Below are positions 10,311 through 20,396 of a stretch of 64,000 nucleotides of DNA, in pieces. The notes under the pieces were generated by a model. That model made no database searches. It was given only the letters and a program-made list of their open reading frames with translations, and was not told the DNA's origin. A program made the translations under genes and the position numbers. Positions within the stretch are counted from its first letter, which is position 1. Each line of letters starts with the position of its first letter. Source of the stretch: Lamellibrachia satsuma (lineage: Eukaryota; Annelida; Polychaeta; Sabellida; Siboglinidae); the NCBI GenBank assembly GCA_033239005.1, contig BSQZ01000036.1, positions 2,401,001-2,465,000 on the forward strand. Reading direction: 5' to 3'.

Positions 10311-11335
10311 CATTAGTTTGGATGATAAGGAGTTCAACCAAGTGGATGGCTTTGTGTAACTTGGAGGAATGGTTAATGAGGATGAGCATTCAGAGGTAGA
10401 AATGCGATGCCGGATACAACAGGGAGTGAATTCTTGGGGTAAGGTAGAGGGCGTCATGTTGGACAGAAACATTTTGAAAAAGCTTAAAAGGAAAGTCCTG
10501 AGAGCTTGTGTTACACAAGCATGCCTTAATCTGTATCTGGAGACAGTGGCATTGACAGAACAACAACAGCAGCTGAAAGTTGGTTCTGATTTTGTCGAAT
10601 AACAGGAACAAAGAGGGTTGACGAAAGAAGAATGAACGACCTGAGGAAATATGTAATGCAACAAAACAGTTCAACAGGAAGATTGGTGAGAAGCAAGATG
10701 AAATGGCCAGGCCACATGGTAAGGATGGATGCAGACATACTAGTAAAGAGAGTGGAAGAGAAAGTTGAAAAAACATAAAGGATGCAAGAAAAGGGGAACG
10801 AACAGCTAAGATCGAAGGACTGCGTGAGGTGGGATATGAGAAGATCGGGGGAAGATGAAAGATGGAGAGGGAGCAGCCGATAGAAAAGTATAGAAAGATA
10901 AAACAGAAAGAGTGACTCGACAATATTTTACCTGAACCTAACCCATGAACATCAGTGAAAAAAGAGGAAAAGCACCGTTAGTTTGGTAAAAAAAAGTTTT
11001 GTTTAATAAATCCAATAATATGGTCAACATTTTCATAAGCAGTGTATAAATTGCTTATAAGAAAAAAAATTATTTCAATAGAATATTTGCTAAATATTTA
11101 CAAAATCAATCTCTCATATGTATCTCTGTTTGAGCAATATGCATTTTACCATATGGTTGTATTCATATAAACGACGTACTTTTCTTGACTACAGCATGCT
11201 GATAAAAATCCAATATCCTTTGACAAGAAGGATGTACAGTGAAAGTATAAATAAAAACATTAAACAAATCAATCTGGTTACCAAAACATAAGCCATTACT
11301 ACTCAGCGCAAATACTGATTGATTAGAACAACTGT
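10311..11335 (+). mobile_element. RT-remnant element, left-truncated copy at the array edge
   Basis: Starts abruptly in mid-element at 'cattagtttggatgataagg' and continues through the end of the decayed reverse-transcriptase frame (NEDEHSEVEMRCRIQQG, KMKWPGHMVRMDADIL) and the AT-rich 3' tail (10,930-11,335) containing AATAAA-like motifs. It corresponds to the second half of the element at 20,397-21,715, so it marks the left boundary of the 10.38-kb tandem array. Confidence 0.75.
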
Positions 11336-11492
11336 AAAAGTTAGTTTCTCAATCTAATGTGACATTCTCCCCTCCCCCACAATTCATTGTTACAGTTTTT
11401 GCAATGTCTGTTTCACTCATAATCCAATGAATTTGCAAGAGCACCATGAATGGGCTGCTTCCAAGGCGGTTTTGTCTACTTATGACACCAAC

Positions 11493-11598
11493 CTGTACCA
11501 ACACACAAAGTGGGGATAGGCAAGCACGATCCTATTGAAGTGACCTTTGATATTGTTCACTCTCGGTCCACCAAAATTGTTCCTGGCTGCCGCAGCAC
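11493..11598 (-). pseudogene. KCTD3/SHKBP1-like exon E1 (unit A)
   Basis: After acceptor cttttttgcag the 106-nt exon is open and reads GGPRVNNIKGHF then NRIVLAYPHFVCWYR before donor gttggt. It aligns with the first WD-type blade of KCTD3/SHKBP1 (DPRKV....GHHNWIVAAYAHFAVCYR). KCTD3 and SHKBP1 are BTB/WD-repeat proteins; SHKBP1 affects EGFR trafficking and KCTD3 modulates HCN channels. The BTB exons that should precede it were not identified in the array. If spliced directly to the PDZ2 exon at 9989 the frame would be lost (phase 2 into phase 1). Confidence 0.8.
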
Positions 11599-11616
11599 CT
11601 GCAAAAAGACCTAAAG

Positions 11617-11745
11617 TAAAGGCATGTTTATGTTTACACAGCACTGTATCCACTCCTTGGGATTGTTCAACGTGCTTAACAGTTCACTCCTTGGCTGACC
11701 TGTTCATTCCAACACCTTTTGTACTTATCTGGGAGTCTGACTTTG
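11617..11745 (-). mobile_element. SINE tail fragment (unit A)
   Basis: 'agtaaaggcatgtttatgtt' through 'gacctgttcattccaacacc' matches the tail region of the full SINE at 45,645-45,979, including the 'cctgttcattcca' block. It lies directly beside E1, as does a similar fragment at 60,476. Confidence 0.65.
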
Positions 11746-11841
11746 TAATGAGTTGGTTGTATTTAGTCAGTTCTGTGTCATAGCGTGCAACACCCAGAAC
11801 TGTCATGTTCCTGAGAACAAAAAGAAGAGTTGTGGTTGGAT

Positions 11842-13160
11842 ATGGGTTGTCGGAAGTTTTTAAAGTTAACATCGGTTAGAGGCAAGGAAATGACCCTTTA
11901 CTCTTTATCATGGTGGTGGCACTAATCAGGAGGAAGTTCAGCAAGAAGGATGTTCGCAGGAAGGGGATGTATGCAAAGGATCTGGCCATGATAGCAGACA
12001 AAAAACAAGAACTACAGGAAGTGTTGGAGCAATGGAAGGGGATGTTCAAGAAGCACGGACCGATAATGCGCCGGGAGAAGACAGAAGAGATGTGGGTTTG
12101 GCATCAGAGAGAGGACTTGAACATTAGTTTGGATGATAAGGAGTTCAACCAAGTGGATGGCTTTGTGTAACTTGGAGGAATGGTTAATGAGGATGAGCAT
12201 TCAGAGGTAGAAATGCGATGCCAGACACAAGAGGGAGCGAATGCTTGTGGAAAGGTAGAGGGAGTCATGTTGGACAGAAACATTTTGAAAAAGCTGAAAA
12301 GGAAAGTCCTGAGAGCTTGTGTTACACTAGCATGCCTTAATCTGTATCTGGAGACAGTGGCGTCGACAGAACAACAACAGCAGCGGAACGTTGGTTCTGG
12401 TTTAGTCGAATAACACGAACAAAGAGGGTTGACGAAAGAAAGATGAACGACCTGAGGAAATATGTGATGCAACAAAACAGTTCAACAGGAAAATTGGTGA
12501 AAAGCAACGTAAAATGGGCAGGCCACATGGTAAGCATGGATGCAGACATACTAGCAAAGAGAGTGGAAGAAAAAGGTGAAAAAACATCAAGGATGCAAGA
12601 AAAGGGGAACGAACAGCTAAGATCGAAGGACTGCGTGAGGTGGGATATGAGAAGATCGGGGGAAGATGAAAGATGGAGAGGAGGAAGATGAAAGATGGAG
12701 AGGGGGCAGCCGATAGAAAACTATGTAAAGAAAAAACAGAAAGAGTGAAACGACAATATTTTACCTGAACCTAACCCATGAACATCGGTGAAAAAAGAGG
12801 AAAAGCACCATTAGTTTGGTAAAAAAAAGTTATGTTTAATAAATCCAATAATATGGTCAACATTTTCATAAGCAGTGTATGAATTGCTTATGAGAAAAAA
12901 CATTATTTCAATAGAACATTTGCTAAATATTTACAAAATCAATCTCTCATATGTATCTTTGTTTGAGCAATATGCATTTTACCATATGGTTGTACTCATA
13001 TAAACGACGTACTTTTCTTGACTACAGCATGCTCATAAAAATCAAATATCCTTTGACAAGAAGGATGTTCAGTGAAAGTATAAATAAAAACATTAAACAA
13101 ATCAATCTGGTTACCAAAACATAAGCCATTACTACTCAGCGCAAATACTGATTTATTAGA
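11842..13160 (+). mobile_element. Decayed non-LTR RT element beta (unit A)
   Basis: The conceptual frame reads MYAKDLAMIADKKQELQEVL then KHGPIMRREKTEEMWV: the Y-A-D-D catalytic region of a non-LTR reverse transcriptase (here YAKD) and the following K-T box. After FNQVDGFV comes a TAA where F-V-Y-L-G is expected. Further on are SNVKWAGHMVSMDADILAKR and QLRSKDCVRWDMRRSGEDER, matching the typical C-terminal ..GH..RM....KR...R.RW.D.. motif. A conserved 400-bp AT-rich tail follows at 12,760-13,160. Several stops; inactive. Confidence 0.75.
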
Positions 13161-13164
13161 ACAA

Positions 13165-13612
13165 CTGTGAGCTCACTGTAAATCCAACACGCCGCTAACT
13201 TTGTCTATTGCCAGGGCGGCTTCGCGATAATCTCGCGCTAAGTTTGCAGTCAACTGTTGAAACACGTCGAAGACGACTGGGGATTGCGTCTCTACGTCGG
13301 TGATCGCGACGACGTCGGCGCCTCGAAAATAGGAGGCTTCGACAACGGCGACAATGTGGTCGTATGTTTGATGCGACAGTTCATCGACGACAGCGAACTC
13401 ATGACGACGGCGCTCGGCAGCATCAAACCGCTGCCCAAATACATATTTGTCTTGCTCGACGTCACCCAATCTTCATCCATTCGCCCACGTCTACAGCAAC
13501 TGCTCTTACAAGACTCTGCCTCCATCCAGGTCAAGTGAAGCACTGATGCACGACTCCGACGTCTCTTTGATGCGATACCAATGCTAGTTTCGTTCCAGGA
13601 CACACGTTAGAT
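13165..13612. other. GC-rich block with overlapping sense and antisense open frames (unit A)
   Basis: This is the most GC- and CpG-rich part of the unit. On + an open frame runs about 13,233-13,538 (HVEDDWGLRLYVGDRDDVGA ... KYIFVLLDVTQSSS). On - one runs 13,469-13,173 (GDVEQDKYVFGQRFDAAERR ... DVFQQLTANLARDYREA). I recognise neither. Both remain open in all four units. The + frame changes by conservative D/E, D/N and G/S replacements among the copies, so constraint cannot be decided by eye. No splice context was found. It could be a captured foreign fragment. Confidence 0.5.
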
Positions 13613-14040
13613 GATGTAAACATTATAGCAAACAATCAATCATCTTTGATATAGCATTCAACGCTCCCCATAAAAGACACCGCGTGCGACACAAGTGTTG
13701 ACTTTGTACCAGGATACACGTGTGTAACAAACACTGATACGCAGACACGCTTCCCTGCCGACGTTTAATAAAAGCCACATGCCGTGATATGAGCTGGTAT
13801 GCGCACTGAGCTATAGAGGCCTATGTTGCAACATTTGTTTTTGCGCGGTTTATTATTTTACTTTTCGTACTAGTGTTAGCAGTAAGATGCGCGCATGAGT
13901 AAGCTACAGCGTGGTGCGAACCATGGCCATATTAAATATTGCTAAACACTTGTACATGTTTGCATTAACAAACAAACGGCATATCTCCCTACCGCGCTGC
14001 CTCCTCTCCCTTCCTCGCTTCTTCTCTGACCCTTCTCCTT
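13613..14040. other. Noncoding (unit A)
   Basis: Moderately CpG-containing DNA leading into the SINE. A pyrimidine tract at 13,985-14,045 (cctcctctcccttcctcg) precedes the SINE head. No gene seen. Confidence 0.4.
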
Positions 14041-14044
14041 CTCT

Positions 14045-14340
14045 CCCATCGAATGGGGCGTGACAACGTTCCAGATAGAACGTCAGGCTCCCAGTCGTGA
14101 AAACCCTAGCTTGAACCGTCTTGCTGCCGTTTCGAAGCTTTGGCAATTTGTTTCACCTAACGTTGCCACAGCTCATTCGTTTGTATGAAATAGTATCTGG
14201 CTATATGCAGTGGTGATTATAGGTACGAATGGTCTTCGAGCAGTAACTGCAGCATGACTGAGTGCTTCCCAGAGAAGTCGAGATGGAGTTGGAATGAACA
14301 GGTGTGCTAGGGGTGAAGTGTAAAACACTTTGAACACTGA
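14045..14340 (+). mobile_element. tRNA-derived SINE, decayed (unit A)
   Basis: Aligns end to end with the complement of the SINE at 45,645-45,979: head 'ggggcgtgacaacgttcc', then 'tttcgaagctttggc', a central part with 'gctcattcgttt', and tail 'tggaatgaacaggtgtgcta'. The pol III boxes are degenerate compared with the younger copy. Confidence 0.7.
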
Positions 14341-15530
14341 ACGTACACTCACTGATGCTGATGTTGAGAAAATTGCTGTAAACAGAACGATTACGTATCC
14401 TCAATAGAACAACACGCATGTGTCGAAACAATTAGGATACCAGAATAATTGCGACATAGAAATTGCGCTTCTAAGTGAGGATTATAAAATCATTCAGGGC
14501 GTTGACAGGTGTCAAGGCGTGGTGCTGCAATAGACTATGTTATGCAAACAGGACAACGCCGTCCGAGCGCATGGACAATGCGTGTCGTAGTTCGTTGATT
14601 ACTTCCGCCAGCGCAGACAACAGACCACAATGGTTCATTCCTGTTTACCAGCCAGCATGCGGGGAGTTCTTGCATTTAGCGTGTCTTATATAGCAATCCA
14701 TGCGAAGTTGGTGATTCTTCTTCCAAAAATTGGTATACGGTGTACGGCCTACCATGACCGAAGAATGATCAATTGGAGAAATATGGAGGAGTGTGCAAGA
14801 TAGCATTTCGTGAGCTACATCCGTGTTGGAGTGCATGTTATCTGCTTCAACATACGTTGTATATCAATAGCACACGATGCCTGCCTCCTGTGGTGTTCTC
14901 TGTAAAAGCTGATCTCATCTAGATAGGTAGAAATGCATTGCGTTGACAGCCAGTCGGACGAAATTGGTGAAGAAAGAGATGATTCGAGACAGCTACTAAC
15001 AAAAGGAGCATTATAAACAGGGACTTTGTGACCTACCAGAATGCGGAAGGTTTGTATATAAACATTGTTTGGCTTTGTAGATAAATAATATCTATACTAC
15101 GGAGTACACATATTTGATATGGTTTTAATTCTGATACATATTTTATTCATTCTACAAACGATTGATCATTTCATATGGAGTTTTGATTAATGTATTGGGA
15201 CAGATTACTTATTAGTGACAACTATGTTTTTCTGCTTCTGATGCAACTCATGACTGTGTATTAGTCGCACGAAAATTTGGCTAGACTGTTGCTGGTAAGG
15301 AGACGAGACACTTTATATGCGTTTTGGCTTATTGTTGGCAAACGTAACAGTTAACGAAGTAACGGCGGTGGGAATTGCTAGATGCATATATAATAAACAG
15401 ACATACCAGTTATCACAACTGTTCGATGATACTATTGCCAATATAATAAACCTTTTCCACTTGGAGTGTGTTGTATTCCTAAGACAGGGTTTTGTAGGGT
15501 TGTTGATATCAATTACACGGCCAACGTTCT
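14341..15530. other. Unassigned sequence of the array unit
   Basis: Carries short open frames on + at 14,475-14,693 and 15,317-15,532 that recur in the other units, but no recognisable domain, clear splice structure or RNA gene was found. The second frame ends inside the antisense leader of the promoter-like cluster. Confidence 0.4.
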
Positions 15531-15535
15531 AGTAG

Positions 15536-15573
15536 ACGCCATCTTAGAGTGATCACTTCCGGCGCATGCGCAT
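15536..15573 (-). promoter_or_regulatory. Promoter-like YY1/ETS/NRF1 cluster with ATG (unit A)
   Basis: Read on the minus strand within 38 bp: an NRF1-type palindrome GCGCATGCGC (15,571-15,562), an ETS/GABP site CCGGAAGT (15,562-15,555), and AAGATGGCG (15,545-15,537), which is both a YY1-type element and an ATG in good context. This grouping is typical of metazoan housekeeping promoters. The frame opened by the ATG reads MASTRTLAV then stops, so it would need splicing early (a weak gtgtaa donor lies after TTGGCC). The KCTD3-like exon E1 lies about 4 kb away on the same strand, in the direction of transcription. Confidence 0.55.
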
Positions 15574-15599
15574 AATTTCACCACTAGATCTGCATAATT

Positions 15600-16430
15600 C
15601 AATATCAATAACATAGACTAGTAATATTATTTATGCATGTTATACACTTTGCAGCATTACAACATGAACTATGCCATATAAGAAACATTCTAATTAACTA
15701 AATTGTTTAATTAGTAGTTGTTATATCAGTTAAATGTAAAGTTAACCTGTTTCAAGAGTTCACACCACAAATTCAGCTAAATAGGTTTACCTACTATATA
15801 AACGGGTTGTCGTGTTGTCATAGGAGGTTACAAGCTCGACATATAGGGATTGTCAGTAGTTTGGCTGGAGAACTACAGGAAGGTCTGGGGGCCGACAAAT
15901 CTCTCCCCTGAGAGCTGCTCGATATGTAACCATAAGAGACCCGGTGACTGTGGATTGGTCTCTCCAGCGACCGATAGGAGGTGCAACCAAATAGCAGATA
16001 ATGCTAAGTGTCACTCACGTCATTGGACTCTTATTTTTTAAACAAAAGTACATCGATCATTACATATTCAGATTCAGGTTGTTATTCTCGATTCGCATTA
16101 GGTGGTCAATCGGCATCAGTTTTATTGTCATCGTAGCAAACGTCTGTCAATCCGTAATCAATTACATGTAAATTATTACGTTGCTGTCCTTCCTTGCATT
16201 TTAGTAAATCAATGCTTTCATTATATCACTCTACGTCACTCCCTAAACAAAAAGGCTATATAATATTAGTGTTTTATGGCACTCCAGCAAACATGCAAAT
16301 TTGTTCTCATCGAAGAACAGCCAGGCGACACTGTTAAGCAAATGTTTCCACACGTTTTGATTTTACTGTGCTTCTCTACATGCAATCTAAAGTCTGACAC
16401 ATAAGGAAACGTCTTGCAACATATTGTGCG
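15600..16430. other. Unassigned sequence of the array unit
   Basis: AT-rich. It contains a + open frame at 15,850-16,041 (VWLENYRKVWGPTNLS) present in all units, with no known domain. No gene supported. Confidence 0.4.
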
Positions 16431-16439
16431 CACGTAATC

Positions 16440-17060
16440 GATTCAAATAGACATGCAAAATTTACCCCACCAATAATAACTAACTCGGATTTACTTGCAT
16501 TTAACTTTAATGTGGTCTCTGTCATCCAATGGAAGATTTTGTGGAGACAATCCCTGAGCTAGTTTTGGAAGTGATTTGTATCTCATGTAGCCAAAATAGC
16601 ATAGGTCTGTGATTTATTAGCATACACTTGGTGATCCAAGTTGTGACGTTGGATAACTGAGCCAAGTAGAGTAGCGTAGAGAGTGAAACACCCTGAGGAA
16701 CATTACGAGAAGTAGGGAGCGTAGCTGAGAAATAATTAGCTATCTTCATTCTTTTGCATCTATCAGTTAAATATTATGAGAACCAGCTCTGTTCCAGATA
16801 TGCCACACCACATTGACACACTTTTAATAAGTTGTCCTGTGACCAATGCTATCAAATGCGGCAGATAGCTTCAGCAAGAAAATGGTCTCCTTCCATACAC
16901 TTCCTGGACCAACTACCCAGTGTGTAGATCCGCTCAAGTCTGGTCAATAACAGATTTAACACCTACACATGGTTCACTGAATGGTATTAATTCAGTCAAC
17001 ACTTGATCATTTGCTGTGTCGCCAGAACAGTCTGCATTGATTGTCCTTAAAAACTTCCAG
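16440..17060 (-). mobile_element. Decayed RT of a second non-LTR family (unit A)
   Basis: Read on minus, the pieces LLKLSAAFDSIGH, then NVPQGVSLSTLLYLAQLSNV and WMTETTLKLNASKSELVIIG occur in order across frames and stops. They match LLDLSAAFDTIDH, GVPQGSVLGPLLF and WM..N.LKLN..KTE..L.G of L2/CR1-type reverse transcriptases. The catalytic Y-A-D-D is not preserved. Opposite strand to the RT elements alpha and beta. Confidence 0.65.
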
Positions 17061-17307
17061 GAGAAACCATATGGCAATATCTTCATTATGTTGGACCGTC
17101 GACTGCAACGGTATTTTTTTTATTAATACAATAAGTTATAACATTTATATAAATTAAATTTAACAAAGGTAATAATAAATACATTTGTATGTGAGCGTTT
17201 TCACGTACAGGATACACTTTTGCCAAAATGAACTTTCCCACATAGTATTGAAATAATTAATGGTGTAATATTAATTCAGTCTAAATATATATTCCTTGCT
17301 CACTTAC

Positions 17308-17415
17308 CATATGCTTCTGGGAAAATCTCAGCTGATTGATGCACAACAACCAACTCACTTCTTCGTGGTGACGTACTACTCACGAGAGATGGAGTAAAGA
17401 GCTGACCCATTGTGT
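17308..17415 (-). pseudogene. Exon c (unit A), gene unassigned
   Basis: 108 nt, open: TMGQLFTPSLVSSTSPRRSE then LVVVHQSAEIFPEAYG, between acceptor atatcattgcag and donor gtaagt. Exon b ends in phase 0 while this exon needs one extra base, so b and c are not directly adjacent in a transcript. It lies downstream of E1-E5 on the same strand, so it may be part of the variable C-terminal tail of the KCTD3-like gene. Its end phase would also permit an in-frame join to the DLG PDZ2 exon at 9989. Confidence 0.5.
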
Positions 17416-17867
17416 CTGCAATGATATTAACAGATGTCGTCATTTCATCATCCCAAAAGCCAATAAATGAATGGGTCAAATTTTCTACAGTTTCTTTTAA
17501 TGCAGGCCATGTGAATATGTTACACATTTTTTTTACAAATATCTTGTTACACATAGGTGTAAGAAAACCTGTCTACTTAAATGCTTCCTTTTCTGTCTGA
17601 ATCAACCAATGGTTCCATTCCAAAAATATATATAATTCGACCAAACATTACATCTATATTACACATATGTTGAATACTAGTGGAATGATAGGATGAACAT
17701 TTGAAGCAGTGTGCCGACGACCATAAAAGGATCAACATTTGCAGCAGTAAAAATACCCCAAAAAGCCATATTGGTGCCCCCTGGGGCAAGACAGCTACCC
17801 ATATACCTGGGGCAGTTCGGTCTACAACTCCTTCCCGCGTGTTTTTAATGCAAGAGCAAGAGAGCTC

Positions 17868-18245
17868 TTTACACTTCTAGTAAGCTGTAATGTCCGTGAA
17901 AGACTAACCGGGTTGCGAGTGCAAAAATCATTTTACACTACAAGTCAGCTGTTATATCTGTATAGAGAGTCACTGGTATGTGAGTGCAATAATTATTTGA
18001 CACTTTGAGTCAGTTGTATGGCCTACATAAAGACTCACTGGTATGTGAGTGGAAGAATAATTTTTCAATTCGAGTCAGCTGTAATGTCGGAATAAAGACT
18101 GACTTTGCTGTGAGTACAATAATCAAGTAAGCTGTAATATCTGTGTAAAGACTGACTGGGCTGTGAGTACAACAATCACTTTACACTTCAAGTAAGCTGT
18201 AATGTCTGCGTAAAGACTGACTTGGCTGTGAGTGCAATAATCAGC
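17868..18245. repeat. 65-bp VNTR beside exon b, six copies (unit A)
   Basis: Copies of 'cttcaagtaagctgtaatgt' followed by 'ctgcgtaaagactgac' and 'tgagtgcaataatca'. Six copies here, one of them shortened; the same array has five copies in unit C and two in unit D. Confidence 0.85.
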
Positions 18246-18262
18246 ATGAGCCAAGAACTTAC

Positions 18263-18435
18263 GCTGTCGATGTTCTCATCCTTGTGTGGTTTGTCCCAGG
18301 TGACACCGACGCCGTCCTGTCGTGACGTCTTTACTGCTGGTACGTCAATTGTTGTGTAATCGAAAGGCTCTGTGTCGTCCACTGATGTAGTCATGTTGTG
18401 TACTGACTTTTGTGACTGAGGTTTGATGGTGGCAC
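18263..18435 (-). pseudogene. Exon b (unit A), gene unassigned
   Basis: 173 nt between acceptor catcattccag and donor gtaagt, open: ATIKPQSQKSVHNMTTSVDD then TEPFDYTTIDVPAVKTS and VTWDKPHKDENIDS. Hydrophilic, no known domain. Nearly identical in units C and D. Probably encodes a disordered cytosolic tail of the same gene as E1-E5, by position only. Confidence 0.5.
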
Positions 18436-18439
18436 CTGG

Positions 18440-19130
18440 AATGATGACATCAAGTCTATACAGGCAATACATATCAGTCAGTGTTGTAATTTGATCATTA
18501 TAATATTTTACAGAAATTACAAAATAACTTAATTTAGATTTTTTTTTTAACTGACAGAAAGCTGCTTGACCATTTAAAACAATTTATTTTCCAGAACAAA
18601 GAACGATGCTTTGGCAGTTCATTTAGAAGCATTTCCTTGTAATAAACGACCATTTGTCTAAAAGAATTGAGAATGGTTGTACTAGTAAGTTAATATTGAA
18701 GAATTTCCCTGACAGGCAAACAGATTTGAGAGAACGGAGAAAGGATGCACTGGCTGTTAAATGTAGTAAAATGCATATTGCCTCTCTCTCGCTGTCAGCT
18801 GTGGTTGCGACTATGACTGCTCACCTAGTTCGCATTAAGTCCTCTCTAGATTGGTCTTTCATCGGAAACTAAGTACAACTGTTTGGCGTCTATATTTTAT
18901 TTTCTGCAAGTTTCCCTTTACTATGTCTTTACTATGACTAAGTTTTTGGCGACCGCTGTCTCTAGTACCTTCTGACAGTTGTGAGTGCTGTAAAAAGCTA
19001 CTAAGCAACTAAGTACAACTGATCGGATCCACAAAAAAGGGGGTGTCCAGTTTTCCAATAAAAAAAGTTATTACGTATCTTAATATATAATCTAATTTAC
19101 TGAAATATATAATTCTATATCTCTATGGAG
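18440..19130. other. Intron-like sequence between exon b and E5 (unit A)
   Basis: No exon seen. The part at about 19,025-19,460 (around E5) recurs in diverged form at 62,510-63,040, showing that the right-hand KCTD3-like copy shares intron as well as exon sequence. Confidence 0.5.
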
Positions 19131-19132
19131 AT

Positions 19133-19247
19133 AAACTTGAATGATGCCAAGGCCACTGAGCCGGGCTGTGTGATCGTTTATGTGTGCTGGTCATGCCAAG
19201 GAATCAGGTCACGTTCCACGAATGTACATGGTTGTACTCAGAGAACA
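19133..19247 (-). pseudogene. KCTD3/SHKBP1-like exon E5 (unit A), with nonsense codon
   Basis: The acceptor gtgtttgcag gives V-F-S-E-Y-N-H-V-H-S-W-N-V-T, then TGA at 19,204-19,206, then FLGMTS. After a short insertion it continues TQPGSVALASFKFISIE. The family sequence is [20 protein letters not shown], continuing [18 protein letters not shown], so the TGA replaces Arg. An insertion flanked by ACACA(G) repeats disrupts the ST-QPG junction. The acceptor phase fits E4. No canonical donor remains at the 3' end. Confidence 0.82.
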
Positions 19248-19551
19248 CTGCAAACACAGCAGTGAGCTACAGTGATTCACTTTCAATATTTCAAGGCCCT
19301 GATACTGGTAAGCCGCGTCATATCAAACTAAAGCTGATATGATCATAATCAATGCTTCAACTTGGATTACTTGAAAAGAAAACCAAGCTTTTACTTGTAT
19401 ATTTTATAGAACTTTGGATGTCACAGTATATGTAAATGATGGCCCACTAAAAATCAAACCATAAATGTAACATGGTCATCATCATGAAACAAAGCTTTTC
19501 CAGGTATATTTGAATATTTTCCAAAGAAATATACTTGAGAATTGGACCTAC

Positions 19552-19721
19552 CAGAGACGCAATGCTTCGTTGAAAACATCACCCTGGTGATGGGATTGGT
19601 GTGTACAGAGAACGTTTTGAAGAGCTGTGGCCCTGTCCAACTGACTCTGGTTGCTGCAGAATCATTTGCGCAGCTCCCGAAATTGTCCAGTAGGCTATCT
19701 CAATACATTTCCCACTCAGGG
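19552..19721 (-). pseudogene. KCTD3/SHKBP1-like exon E4 (unit A), frameshifted
   Basis: Reads ALSGKCIEIAYWTISGAAQM, then ILQQPESVG; after a one-base shift it continues GPQLFKTFSVHTNPITRVMF and STKHCVS. This corresponds to [20 protein letters not shown]...[20 protein letters not shown] of KCTD3/SHKBP1. The acceptor gttttcag fits E3 in phase; the donor is gtaggt. Confidence 0.85.
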
Positions 19722-19914
19722 CTGAAAACAGTCGAGCAATGGACAATACCAAAACAGCCCTGCTTCAAAGGAGCAACTTGCACATTAGCGTAACAAATAT
19801 AATCAACACATCTAAATGAGACGTTAGTCATAATTGTAGTTGCTATGAATTAGTCAGAATTCATAACGTTTAGTTCTAACATTCTAGTCAAATGTAGCAA
19901 GCAGGGAGACTCAC

Positions 19915-20004
19915 CCGTTGTGGAGGCGAGATAGACACTGAGGGCTGTAACACAGTCCCTACTATGGTATCTCTCCTTCATACGCAGCGGGAACTTCTGC
20001 ATGT
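19915..20004 (-). pseudogene. KCTD3/SHKBP1-like exon E3 (unit A)
   Basis: 90 nt: (D)MQKFPLRMKE, then RYHSRDCVTALSVYLASTT, between acceptor ttacctacag and donor gtgagt. This is the family signature YYIDMQKFPLRMK...YHDP..D.ITALSVYL. About nine residues (DNDLLVTEL in vertebrates) are missing in frame between MK and YH. Confidence 0.88.
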
Positions 20005-20009
20005 CTGTA

Positions 20010-20390
20010 GGTAACACGCAGACACAACAACACTCAATCAGCTTTAGTTTTCAATGTCTGCATACACATATTCTGTGTACTATATCTAACATATCAAGAA
20101 GTTTATGTTGGTCTGTCTGTTGTGTCCTATTCCCCTTCTGCCGGACATGGAGGCTCAAATGGGGAACCGTCCATATGGGCCCCCGGGGGTGGGGATTAAA
20201 TTTTAAAAAGATTTTATTTTGTTTTCTATATCATCATAAAGATAATAAATATGGCTGCCTTTTTTCATCTCGATACCAGCATTACACCAACTACTGTCCT
20301 GTCAGTACACCAGCTTATATTAACTGTGTGGTCGTGATGAGAGTCCTTGTTGACCACCACTGTCTCCGGGCCTGGGAAGCTTTGGTGGAA
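20010..20390. other. Noncoding between E3 and RT element alpha
   Basis: No exon recognised. The expected E2 of the KCTD3-like gene (FFIGNQL...GKVGVW) is absent between E3 and E1 in this unit and was probably displaced when RT element alpha inserted. Confidence 0.45.
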
Positions 20391-20396
20391 TCTGAT

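Noticed and set aside
13173..13538. Calling the GC-rich block a viral or bacterial gene
   Set aside because: Composition is suggestive but I recognise no family in either frame, so it is left unassigned.
17308..18435. Assigning exons b and c to the DLG L27-PDZ1 region
   Set aside because: No convincing similarity to L27, PDZ1 or the intervening linker, and b and c are not phase-compatible with each other. Their fixed position after E5 in each unit favours the duplicated KCTD3-like locus.
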